A DNA stretch of 64,000 bases from FACHB-T130 sp042747725 (GTDB taxonomy: Bacteria > Cyanobacteriota > Cyanobacteriia > Cyanobacteriales > FACHB-T130): positions 62,001 through 126,000 of the forward strand of contig NZ_JBHZGO010000105.1 in the NCBI RefSeq assembly GCF_042747725.1, written 5' to 3'. The position numbers were made by a program, and so were the translations under genes. Position 1 is the stretch's first letter; the number at the start of each line of letters is the position of its first letter. This document shows positions 54,690-62,588 of the stretch, piece by piece. The notes beneath the pieces were generated by a model. That model searched no databases and had not been told where the DNA came from. It saw only the letters and a list, made by a program, of their open reading frames with translations.

Positions 54690-55787
54690 ATGGCCCTGAT
54701 TTTAACGTTTTTGGGCAAAGGCGGCACGGGTCGCACCACAGTCGCGATCGCCGCCGCCAAACAACTGGCAAACAAGGGAGCGCGAGTGCTACTTGCCGGA
54801 CAAGATCCCGGCCCCACTCTCGGATTGCTCCTGGGGGCGTCCCCTAGCCCCGATCCCCAGGAAATGGCTCAAAATTTACAGGTAGTACAGTTCCAGTCTG
54901 CCGTGCTACTCGAACGCAGCTGGGAAGATATCAAAAAACTAGAGGCGCAGTATCTGCGGACGCCTCTGCTCAAAAATGTCTACGGTCAGGAATTGGGCGT
55001 ATTGCCGGGGATGGACAGCGCCCTGGCTCTCAACGCCATCCGCGAGTACGAAGCCAGTGGCAAGTACGACGTAATAATCTACGACGGCAGCGGCGACCAA
55101 ACCACCCTGCGGATGCTGGGGATGCCAGAGATACTCAGCTGGTATATTCGCCGGTTCCGAAAAGTGGTAGAAGATTCCGACCTGTGGAGAACAGTTTCGC
55201 CTTTCATTCAACCCATCAGCAGCGCTGTTCTCAATGTGTCATGGACTGGGGATAACTTTGCCCAACAGCCCACGAATGAGGTGAACAATCTGCTGGAGCG
55301 AGGGAGAGCCGCAGTCGCTGACCCCAACCGCGTTGCCGCCTATTTGGTGACGACGGGTGCGCCAACGGCTGTTGCTACTGCCCAGTATTTTTGGGGCAGT
55401 GCCCAACAAGTCGGGCTGACCGTGGGAGGCGTCTTGCTCAACCAAGAGTCGGTCACAGAAGCCATTTCGGCAAACTTTACCCCTCTTGCCGTCAGTTCCC
55501 TTCCCAGTTGCCCACCGGCTGACTGGCAACCGCTAATAGACGCCCTCCCGGATTTGCGTCAAGTAGCGGGGCTGCCCAAACCTATCGAGATTGACATTCC
55601 AGGTCGTCAGGTACGTCTATTCTTGCCCGGTTTTGATAAAAAGCAGGTAAAACTCACCCAATACGGCCCTGAAGTTACCATCGAAGCGGGAGATCAGCGG
55701 CGCAATATCTCGTTACCCCCCCAGTTGAGCGGTCAACCCGTCAAAGGCGCTAAATTTCAAAATAGTTACTTGGCGATTTCGTTCTAA
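54690..55787 (+). CDS. Get3d/ArsA-fold ATPase (NosAFP type)
   Basis: 365 residues. The ATPase opens ALILTFLGKGGTGRTTVAIA: the deviant Walker A has the signature first Lys but Arg in place of the usual P-loop Lys. Switch I is DPGPTLGLLLGASPSPDP. The last 90 residues form an alpha-crystallin-like domain (IDIPGRQVRLFLPGFDKKQV, NISLPPQLSGQPVKGAKFQN), the mark of Get3d proteins of cyanobacteria and plants. Get3 relatives bind hydrophobic clients such as tail-anchored proteins; the client here is unknown. It lies between DUF2862 and chlG on the same strand. Confidence 0.9.
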   Translation: MALILTFLGKGGTGRTTVAIAAAKQLANKGARVLLAGQDPGPTLGLLLGASPSPDPQEMAQNLQVVQFQSAVLLERSWEDIKKLEAQYLRTPLLKNVYGQELGVLPGMDSALALNAIREYEASGKYDVIIYDGSGDQTTLRMLGMPEILSWYIRRFRKVVEDSDLWRTVSPFIQPISSAVLNVSWTGDNFAQQPTNEVNNLLERGRAAVADPNRVAAYLVTTGAPTAVATAQYFWGSAQQVGLTVGGVLLNQESVTEAISANFTPLAVSSLPSCPPADWQPLIDALPDLRQVAGLPKPIEIDIPGRQVRLFLPGFDKKQVKLTQYGPEVTIEAGDQRRNISLPPQLSGQPVKGAKFQNSYLAISF

Positions 55788-55794
55788 TTGGTCA

Positions 55795-55877
55795 TTGAGA
55801 ATTGGTAATGGGTAATGGGTACTTGATAATGACCATTACCCGTTGACCATTACCCGTTACCTATTACCCATTAGCAA
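55795..55877. repeat. GGTAATG-type repeats before chlG
   Basis: Words GGTAATGGGTAATGGGTA on the left and their complement (CCATTACCCGTTGACCATTA, CCCATTA) on the right form long imperfect inverted arms. Related words occur at 19235-19265, 26027 and 31919-32008. It is a dispersed simple repeat placed between the ATPase gene and chlG. Confidence 0.6.
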
Positions 55878-56870
55878 ATGACAACCGACAAACAACAAAC
55901 AACCGATAACAAACCATCTGAGCGCAGTGCGAAAACTCGGCAACTTCTGGGCATGAAAGGTGCCGCTCCTGGCGAGACTTCTATCTGGAAAATTCGCTTG
56001 CAGTTGATGAAGCCGATTACCTGGATTCCCTTGATTTGGGGCGTTGTCTGCGGTGCGGCTTCTTCGGGTGAATACACTTGGACGCTGGAAAATGTTCTGA
56101 AAGCTGCTACTTGTATGCTGCTGTCGGGACCTATTTTAGTTGGGTATACCCAAACTTTAAATGATTTTTACGATCGCGATATCGACGCGATTAACGAACC
56201 GTACCGTCCGATTCCTTCCGGTGCCATTTCTGTTCCCCAAGTGGTGACGCAAATTTTGGTACTGTTATTTGCAGGGTTAGGACTTTCCTACGTTTTAGAT
56301 AGATGGGCGGGGCATGATTTTCCTACCATCACCTGCATTGCCTTGGGCGGTACTTTTCTGGCTTATATTTACTCTGCGCCACCGCTGAAGCTGAAGAAAA
56401 ATGGCTGGCTGGGCAATTACGCACTGGGTGCCAGTTACATTGCTCTGCCTTGGTGGACGGGTCACGCGCTGTTTGGGGAGCTAAACGCTACGATTATGCT
56501 TCTGACGCTGTTCTACAGTTTGGCGGGGTTGGGAATTGCGGTGGTGAATGACTTCAAGAGTGTTGAAGGCGATCGCCAACTCGGTCTACAATCGCTCCCG
56601 GTGATGTTTGGTGTTGGCACGGCTGCCTGGATATGCGTGCTGATGATCGATATCTTTCAAGCTGGAATTGCCGCTTATTTAATTAGCATCCACCAAAACC
56701 TTTATGCGGCAATCTTGATATTACTCATCATCCCCCAAATCACTTTTCAGGATATGTATTTTCTCCGCGATCCCCTGAAAAATGATGTGAAATATCAGGC
56801 AAGCGCTCAACCTTTTCTAGTTCTAGGAATGCTTGTTGCTGGTTTGGCATTAGGTCATGCCGTTTATTAG
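55878..56870 (+). CDS. chlG: Chlorophyll synthase
   Basis: 330 residues. Attaches the phytyl or geranylgeranyl tail to chlorophyllide in the thylakoid membrane. Family motifs: KIRLQLMKPITWIPLIWGVV, the first Asp-rich site NDFYDRDIDAINEPYRPIPS, then GLGIAVVNDFKSVEGDRQLG as second. Eight or nine membrane helices fit a UbiA-type enzyme. The start is well placed (MTTDKQQTTDNK with a Thr/Asn-rich tail). An imperfect repeat region separates it from the Get3d gene. Confidence 0.97.
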   Translation: MTTDKQQTTDNKPSERSAKTRQLLGMKGAAPGETSIWKIRLQLMKPITWIPLIWGVVCGAASSGEYTWTLENVLKAATCMLLSGPILVGYTQTLNDFYDRDIDAINEPYRPIPSGAISVPQVVTQILVLLFAGLGLSYVLDRWAGHDFPTITCIALGGTFLAYIYSAPPLKLKKNGWLGNYALGASYIALPWWTGHALFGELNATIMLLTLFYSLAGLGIAVVNDFKSVEGDRQLGLQSLPVMFGVGTAAWICVLMIDIFQAGIAAYLISIHQNLYAAILILLIIPQITFQDMYFLRDPLKNDVKYQASAQPFLVLGMLVAGLALGHAVY

Positions 56871-56880
56871 TAGGTTATTA

Positions 56881-57047
56881 GTAGGTTGGGTTGAGTCACG
56901 AAACCCAACTTATTAATTAACAAACATTTGTTGGGTTCCACTACAATTATTCTTCACAGTAGGTTGGGTTGAGTCACGAAACCCAACTTATTGATTAACA
57001 AACATTTGTTGGGTTTCGCTTCGCTCTACCCAACCTACAATTATTAT
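56881..57047. repeat. REP doublet before the transposase gene, right-hand unit paired
   Basis: GTAGGTTGGGTTGAGTCACG starts at 56881 and again at 56959, a 78-bp period. Each unit has CGAAACCCAAC and, later, GTTGGGTT arms that fold on it; the second ends with TACCCAACCTAC (about 57037) as full inverse. The first four bases GTAG are the hallmark foot of REP elements. It starts 11 bp after the chlG stop. Confidence 0.88.
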
Positions 57048-57073
57048 GAATTGATATTAAAACAAACCCCGGC

Positions 57074-57616
57074 TTACTCATGCCCTATACTTACATCAAA
57101 TAATATTTCTTCCCCAGAACCCCAAGATACATCATATATTCCGGCATTAACATAACGGTGAAAGCTAGAATATTCCCAGTCTTTGGGTGCTTTCACTAAT
57201 CCATGTTTGACTGGATTGTAGTGAATATAGTCAATGTGTTTAGCAAAATCTTCTTCGTCTCGAATTTGATGTTCCCAAAAGCGGCGTTGCCAGATTGATT
57301 GCTCTTTTTTACTTTGTCTGGATAGAGAAACTTTTTGATGATACTGTGGTTCGCAGTTGCGGCTAAAATAACTTTTGATTAAACGCCATCGCGTAGAGAA
57401 ATCGCTATCTCCATCCGGCAAAGTCCAAATACAGTGTAGATGGTCGGGTAAAATAACGCAGGCATCAATTTTAAAAGGATGCGTTTTGATAATCTCTCTA
57501 AAAGCATTTCTTAATATGGAGATATTTGAAGGAATACATAAAAATTTTCTTCTATTGTGAGTTACTAATGTAAAAAAGTAGGTGCCGCCTTCTATTTTGG
57601 CTCTACGATATTGCAT
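57074..57616 (-). CDS. REP-associated tyrosine transposase (RAYT, Y1 family)
   Basis: 180 residues from the ATG at 57616; an earlier TTG at 57655 lies within a REP unit. The Y1 HUH fold is clear: GTYFFTLVTHNRRKFLCIPS, the HUH motif LPDHLHCIWTLPDGDSDFST and the C-terminal tyrosine region RDEEDFAKHIDYIHYNPVKH, with WEYSSFHRYVNAG after it. Such enzymes nick single-stranded DNA at REP palindromes with their tyrosine. Flanked on both sides by 78-bp-period REP doublets, its likely substrates. It looks complete. Confidence 0.94.
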   Translation of the reverse strand: MQYRRAKIEGGTYFFTLVTHNRRKFLCIPSNISILRNAFREIIKTHPFKIDACVILPDHLHCIWTLPDGDSDFSTRWRLIKSYFSRNCEPQYHQKVSLSRQSKKEQSIWQRRFWEHQIRDEEDFAKHIDYIHYNPVKHGLVKAPKDWEYSSFHRYVNAGIYDVSWGSGEEILFDVSIGHE

Positions 57617-57635
57617 AGCGTTAAGAGGATGGGGT

Positions 57636-57665
57636 GTTGGGTTTCGTTGCCTCAACCCAACCTAC
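57636..57665. repeat. Single REP unit upstream of the transposase
   Basis: GTTGGGTTTCGTTGCCTCAA followed by CCCAACCTAC: one unit in opposite orientation to the doublets, ending in the complement of GTAG. It lies 20 bp before the transposase ATG. Confidence 0.8.
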
Positions 57666-57773
57666 ACGATCTGAGTATGAACTAGCGCGTCTTGGTTTTG
57701 GTGAACAAGACTCTCAAGTCATCCTCAACAACATTGTTATCTTAAGTTGAATTGTTTTTAGTTGAGGCTGAGG

Positions 57774-57909
57774 TGTTGGGTTTCGTGACTGTTTATTAGT
57801 AGGTTGGGTTGAGTCACGAAACCCAACTTATTGATTAAAAAACATTTGTTTGGTTCCGCTACAATTATTCTTCACAGTAGGTTGGGTTGAACGCACTTGA
57901 AGCCCAACA
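57774..57909. repeat. REP doublet behind the transposase gene (upstream side)
   Basis: GTTGGGTTTCGTGAC (57774) and two GTAGGTTGGGTTGA units at 57799 and 57877, spaced 78 bp like those at 56881 and 56959 and nearly identical to them. The second is degraded (GAACGCACTTGAAGCCCAAC). Confidence 0.82.
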
Positions 57910-58026
57910 AATACAGCAGTTCCCGCTATTGTGAGGTACGTTCTTAGTCGTGAAAGGTTACAGGAGGTAGCGGGGAGGGGATAAACTGTACTTCATAACA
58001 GCAGGAAGCGCTGTATATAGTGTTAT

Positions 58027-58055
58027 GTTGGGTTTCGTACCTCAACCCAACCTAC
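58027..58055. repeat. Single REP unit
   Basis: GTTGGGTTTCGTACCTCAAC followed by CCAACCTAC, the same unit as at 57636 with one shorter loop. It lies 65 bp past the stop of the Uma2 gene (minus strand). Confidence 0.8.
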
Positions 58056-58119
58056 TTTTACGTGTAAGAATTTGTTGGTAAGCTTTGATAGTTGCTCTAG
58101 CGATCGCTTGAAACTGGAT

Positions 58120-59049
58120 TCAATTCTCAGATAAACGGTTGACAAATTCCTCCCAGGAATTAACCGTCAGCGCTACCTCCACCAAATCTTCAAGTTGATT
58201 TAGGTCAAGTTCTTGCAAGTCTTGCTCTACATCCGGTGGAACCAACCCGAAACGAGTCGTCAGCAGACGCAATAGCTGCCGCAATGCACCTTGTTGTAAA
58301 CCTTGCTGTTGAGCGGTTTCTAGTTGTTGTTGCGCTGCATCAGCCCTAGCTTGCGCCGCCTGGGCATTAGCTTGCGCCGCATCAGCCCTAGCTTGCGCCG
58401 CCTCCTCTGGTAGGGGGACAAGATTGCCTTCCCGATTGTAAAAGCGTAACCATACAGCCGGAACTCGTTCTATCGTCCCCTCCCAAGTTCCCAGCCACAA
58501 GCCTAAGCGCTGACACCACAGCCACCCTTGCTCATTTGGTGTCAGGGGCTGATACTGTTGATTAGCATCCAAATGCCATCCCTGTAAAGAATTGGCATCG
58601 AATGGGTCGAACACAAAGTAATCTGGCGTGCGGAAAATCTGCTCGTAAATATCCTTCTTTACACTTGTGTCAACCTGTGCTGTGGAAGGTGACATCAGTT
58701 CCACAATTACATCAGGATAGCGACCATTTTCCTCCCACACGACCCAACCTTGACGATCGATGCGACCATCCACATTCAACACCACAAAGAAATCAGGTCC
58801 CCGAAAGTCCCGATTTCGTGCTTGAGTGCTGCTGTAGTAAATAAACATATTCCCAGCAGCAAAGTAATCATCACAGTCAGCCAATGCAAGTAACATTGAC
58901 CGAATCAGGACATTCATACCAATACGGTGACGATTACTTTCCAAAGGTTCACCATCATCGAAAATTAAATCAGTAGGTGGCATGGGAGGTTCCCAGTCCA
59001 CAACTGTTGTATTTTGGGGCATTTCCAAGCTTGTCTCGCCAGAGATCAT
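58120..59049 (-). CDS. Uma2 (DUF820) protein with Ala/Gln-rich coil
   Basis: 309 residues. The Uma2 nuclease-fold core is DWEPPMPPTDLIFDDGEPLE, FRGPDFFVVLNVDGRIDRQG, VVWEENGRYPDVIVELMSPS and DYFVFDPFDANSLQGWHLDA. After about residue 210 there is a repeat of AQARADAAQANAQ units forming a helix, and a short C-terminal module (LRQLLRLLTTRFGLVPPDVE). The Ala/Gln part is a tandem repeat of about 7 residues. A Met at 59022 is another possible start. Fold is clear, role unknown. It follows hpsP by 19 bp. Confidence 0.88.
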   Translation of the reverse strand: MISGETSLEMPQNTTVVDWEPPMPPTDLIFDDGEPLESNRHRIGMNVLIRSMLLALADCDDYFAAGNMFIYYSSTQARNRDFRGPDFFVVLNVDGRIDRQGWVVWEENGRYPDVIVELMSPSTAQVDTSVKKDIYEQIFRTPDYFVFDPFDANSLQGWHLDANQQYQPLTPNEQGWLWCQRLGLWLGTWEGTIERVPAVWLRFYNREGNLVPLPEEAAQARADAAQANAQAAQARADAAQQQLETAQQQGLQQGALRQLLRLLTTRFGLVPPDVEQDLQELDLNQLEDLVEVALTVNSWEEFVNRLSEN

Positions 59050-59068
59050 CCCAACCCCCTACTTGTTT

Positions 59069-60244
59069 TTACTTATTTATAATAATTTTCTCGTAAGCTT
59101 TGATAGTTGCTTGAGCGATCGCTTTCCAACTGTAATTTTTTAAAGCGTACTCTTGGGCATTGATTCCCCGTCGCTGTCGTTCCGAAGCATCAGCCAGCGA
59201 ATCGCGCAATTGTTCAGTTAAACTATCCACATCACAGGCGCAAACCCAGCCAGCTTCCGCCTGTTGAATTTCCTCCCAGATATAAACTTGGTCAGAAATT
59301 ACCACCGGGGTGCCGTTACACATCGCCTCTGCTACAGCAATCCCAAAGTTTTCGTAGTAAGAAGGGAGGACAAATAAATCGGCATCTTGTAGCAAAGCAG
59401 TTTTCGACTCACCAGTCACAAATCCGGTTATAGTAGTGCGATCGCCTAAACGTGACGCTTGCAATTGTTCTCGAATTTTGTTCTCATAAGCTGGATCTTG
59501 CGGATTTCCACCCGCCAGCACAAAGTGAAAATTAGCACCCTCTTCTAAAAGTTTTTCCAGTGCTGGGATCAGTAAATTTAGCCCCTTTTTCGGGTCAATT
59601 CGAGACATAAACAGCAGCAAAAGCCGATCCTCCGAAATGCCAAAATGCCTTCTAGCTTGCCCTTTGGGAAGCATCATTGGCTGCTTTACACCCAAAGGAA
59701 TCACCACATCCGGTGTTGAAGTTCCAAAACGTTCGGAAATCTTAGCTTCTTGAAGGCTCGTGAAGTGAATTCCTGCCGCACCTGCTAAATTGGGACGTTC
59801 CAGCAGTGCCGCATAAATCTGCTTGATTCTCTTCTTCTTGCGTAAATCGGCAGGGTCAAGCGTCCCCAAAGGACGCATTAAATAGGGTAAATGCTTATAT
59901 CTGGCTACAGTCGCCGCCGCAGTGCTTACAGGCGAAAATAAAGCATGGATATGAGCTAAGTCAAATTCAGCCGCGTGTGCAGCCAGCCAACGCAACAAAT
60001 CCAGGGAAAACTTATAGCGCCGAAACGGGGAACAGGGGAAATAACGCACCTGGTAGCCATTTTGTTCCACCGGACGGTCGAGAGGCACATCTAAAGGCGG
60101 CTGACCGACATCTCCGTTGCTATTTGTAGTCAGTACCGTCACCTCCACACCCTCTGCCGCCAGTGCCTCTGATAGCCCCAGAACCATCTGACTAGGGCCA
60201 CCATAAACTAAAGAAATCGAAGGGACAATTTGTAAAATTTTCAT
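59069..60244 (-). CDS. hpsP: Hormogonium polysaccharide glycosyltransferase HpsP
   Basis: 391 residues, GT4. MKILQIVPSISLVYGGPSQM, then GLSEALAAEGVEVTVLTTNS and LRPLGTLDPADLRKKKRIKQ-like text; the donor domain has FMSRIDPKKGLNLLIPALEK and LPSYYENFGIAVAEAMCNGT. It matches HpsP of the hormogonium polysaccharide cluster. The polysaccharide is secreted during hormogonium motility; the sugar donor is unknown. Next in order after hpsO, 36 bp apart. Confidence 0.88.
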   Translation of the reverse strand: MKILQIVPSISLVYGGPSQMVLGLSEALAAEGVEVTVLTTNSNGDVGQPPLDVPLDRPVEQNGYQVRYFPCSPFRRYKFSLDLLRWLAAHAAEFDLAHIHALFSPVSTAAATVARYKHLPYLMRPLGTLDPADLRKKKRIKQIYAALLERPNLAGAAGIHFTSLQEAKISERFGTSTPDVVIPLGVKQPMMLPKGQARRHFGISEDRLLLLFMSRIDPKKGLNLLIPALEKLLEEGANFHFVLAGGNPQDPAYENKIREQLQASRLGDRTTITGFVTGESKTALLQDADLFVLPSYYENFGIAVAEAMCNGTPVVISDQVYIWEEIQQAEAGWVCACDVDSLTEQLRDSLADASERQRRGINAQEYALKNYSWKAIAQATIKAYEKIIINK

Positions 60245-60280
60245 CTTGTTTGTCAGGTATCAGTTGTCAGTTGCTAAGGA

Positions 60281-61456
60281 CTACTGACTCTTGACTAACT
60301 GTTTATAAAAATCTAATTGCTGCTTGGCTAATGCAGTATTGGTATATTGCGCGATCGCTCGTTCATAACCCAGCTTACCCAACTTCTGGGCTAAATCTGG
60401 TTGTTCCATCAATTGCCCCAGGCAATTTTGCAAAGCTGCTACATCCTTCTCTGGAAAGATTAACCCAGCGTCTCCAATTACGTGCGGAATTTCCCCGGAA
60501 TCAGAACCAATTACAGGAACTTGGCAAGCCATCGCTTCAATCAGCACATGACCAAACTGTTCCTTCCAACCAGCGGCAGTCAAAGTTTTAAACTTATCAG
60601 TCGTTTCCGAAGGTAACACCAGAGTATTCATCAGGTTGATATAGCAGGGAACTGCGTCATGGGGAACGCTTTCCACCAAAATCAATCTATCTTTAATTCC
60701 CGCCTCAGCAGCCCGTTCCAGTAGTACCGACTGCAATGGGCCGCGACCGAGTAAAAGCAATTTCCAGGGGCGTGACTGCAAGCCTGTCAACGCTTGCAAC
60801 AGCGTCAGCAGCCCTTTTTCCTCCACAAACCGCCCCACAAACCCGACCACAAATTCATCCGGTTGAATCCCCAGTTTTGCTGCCAATTCTGGCTGTGGTG
60901 TTGGTGAGAACAGTCTTTCATCTACACCCAACTGCGGCATCACCTTGCTAGGGCCGTGGTAGCCGTGCTGCTGTAATATATCCACACCATCTTGATTTCC
61001 GGCAATCAGTCCGTGAGTGTGTCGTAGGTTATAAGCTTCTAGTATAGAAACAGGAAATTTTAGTTCGTAGGGCAAGTTCCACCAGGTAAAAAACACATTT
61101 TTCGCCTTAAGCCCCAACAGTCGATTGAGCGTAATCAGCTGAGCATAACCTAAAGCTTTTGAACCCTGTTCCACTTGAATAATCTGGGGTCGAAACTGGC
61201 GCAACAATGAAATCAGATCAGCCCCAAAGGTGAGCATTCCCTGGTTGTTCTGGCTGAAATTAGAAACTGGCACGATTTGAAAAGAGCCTTCTTGACGCAG
61301 CTGAGTTTCAATCGTCTTATTCTGGACACCCCCAGGCTGCCACCGGCGCGGCACGACTACAGTTACTTCAATTCCGGATTCCAGTTGAGCTAACGCCCTT
61401 AGTTTCTCGCAGTTGAGGTCAACGATATAAGTGTGACTGGCAACCAAAATCCTCAT
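60281..61456 (-). CDS. hpsO: Hormogonium polysaccharide glycosyltransferase HpsO
   Basis: 391 residues, GT4. MRILVASHTYIVDLNCEKLR and VTVVVPRRWQPGGVQNKTIE open it, followed by FVGRFVEEKGLLTLLQALTG and LIEAMACQVPVIGSDSGEIP in the donor domain. It matches HpsO, member of the hpsL-N-O-P group. Gene order and strand support the assignment. The donor sugar is not readable. Confidence 0.88.
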   Translation of the reverse strand: MRILVASHTYIVDLNCEKLRALAQLESGIEVTVVVPRRWQPGGVQNKTIETQLRQEGSFQIVPVSNFSQNNQGMLTFGADLISLLRQFRPQIIQVEQGSKALGYAQLITLNRLLGLKAKNVFFTWWNLPYELKFPVSILEAYNLRHTHGLIAGNQDGVDILQQHGYHGPSKVMPQLGVDERLFSPTPQPELAAKLGIQPDEFVVGFVGRFVEEKGLLTLLQALTGLQSRPWKLLLLGRGPLQSVLLERAAEAGIKDRLILVESVPHDAVPCYINLMNTLVLPSETTDKFKTLTAAGWKEQFGHVLIEAMACQVPVIGSDSGEIPHVIGDAGLIFPEKDVAALQNCLGQLMEQPDLAQKLGKLGYERAIAQYTNTALAKQQLDFYKQLVKSQ

Positions 61457-61567
61457 CGCGCAACTCCTAGTAGCGAAAATATTTTTTTAACGCTCTCGTA
61501 GCGCTAAGGTAAGCGCAAAGGTTCGCAGAGAAAATTTTTCTTTGCGTTTACTTTGCGTTCTTTGCGT
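61457..61567. repeat. Spacer with CTTTGCG-type repeats
   Basis: The 111 bp between hpsN and hpsO hold GTAGCGCTAAGGTAAGCGCA and TTTCTTTGCGTTTACTTTGC with GTTCTTTGCGTTT, tandem CTTTGCGT words of a dispersed cyanobacterial repeat related to the unit near 22030-22065. No gene. Confidence 0.5.
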
Positions 61568-62539
61568 TTAAATTCCATCTTGACGAGTGTAAATTTGACC
61601 GTCTTCCCAACTTGATTGGATAACTGTGCCAAGTGCGTTGAAAAAGCCTAAAGTGTAGGAAGCAAAGCGAGTCAAAACTTTTAAGGGGGAGCCGCTTTTG
61701 TTGCATGGAGGATGCCCCAGTACGTGACAGTCAAATAGCTTGGCAAAGAATCGCAGACATTGAGTTGGGGTGAGGTTTTTGAAGCCCAATAGGAAGTGGT
61801 TGTGATAGAAGGTGAGTTGGTATTTGAGCGATCGCGTACTAATATCGTGACAGCCGCCAGTTTCTTCTCCCAGGTGAACTAAATCGGCATCGGGGTCATA
61901 CCAAATTTGATACCCAGTCTGTCGTAACCTCAGACAAAAGTCCGATTCCTCCCGTACTGCACTGCCCCGAAACCGCTCATCAAACCCCAGTCCGTGCTTG
62001 GTAAATATTTCTCGCCGGAAAGACATATTGCAGCCTCTGGCAGTGAGAACGCGCTGCGGCTTTACGGTATGCACTAAGTCAATGTGGTACCAGGCAATTC
62101 CAGGGTCCATTGCTTCTTTTGGCAAATCCTCAATCGTCAACTTATTGCCGGAATCTTCCAATTTCATCCGGTCAAATACTCGCCCCGCCACCGCACCCAC
62201 TTCCGGGCGATCTAAATAATTGCGGGCATGAGCCTCTAAATATCCAGGCTTTAGCTGGACATCATCATCGAGAAACAACACAATTTCCCCAACTGCCCGC
62301 CGTACCGCATAATTTCGGGCACCCGGTAAACTTGCCCAATCTACGCGAAACCAGCGAATTTTACCGCTGTTTGCCAATTGTTCAAGATACGCTTGAGTTT
62401 CTGGCTGGTGCGTGGCGGTTTGATCGACCACCAGCACTTCAAAGGCTGGGTAGTCTTGCTGCAAGACATCTTTGAGCGTGTCTCGCAAAGGTTCTTCACG
62501 TCCGTAAGTGGGGATAATTACCGAAATCAAAGGCTTCAC
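61568..62539 (-). CDS. hpsN: Hormogonium polysaccharide glycosyltransferase HpsN
   Basis: 323 residues, GT2. PLISVIIPTYGREEPLRDTL, VDQTATHQPETQAYLEQLAN, the acidic site EIVLFLDDDVQLKPGYLEAH and the later RGSAVREESDFCLRLRQTGY. It fits HpsN in sequence type and in its place between hpsL and hpsO. It acts in the cytoplasm on a lipid-linked precursor. Confidence 0.88.
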   Translation of the reverse strand: MKPLISVIIPTYGREEPLRDTLKDVLQQDYPAFEVLVVDQTATHQPETQAYLEQLANSGKIRWFRVDWASLPGARNYAVRRAVGEIVLFLDDDVQLKPGYLEAHARNYLDRPEVGAVAGRVFDRMKLEDSGNKLTIEDLPKEAMDPGIAWYHIDLVHTVKPQRVLTARGCNMSFRREIFTKHGLGFDERFRGSAVREESDFCLRLRQTGYQIWYDPDADLVHLGEETGGCHDISTRSLKYQLTFYHNHFLLGFKNLTPTQCLRFFAKLFDCHVLGHPPCNKSGSPLKVLTRFASYTLGFFNALGTVIQSSWEDGQIYTRQDGI

Positions 62540-62588
62540 GGTTTATTGCTCCGAAATGCAATTGAGTGCTGAGCGATCGCTGCCTTAA

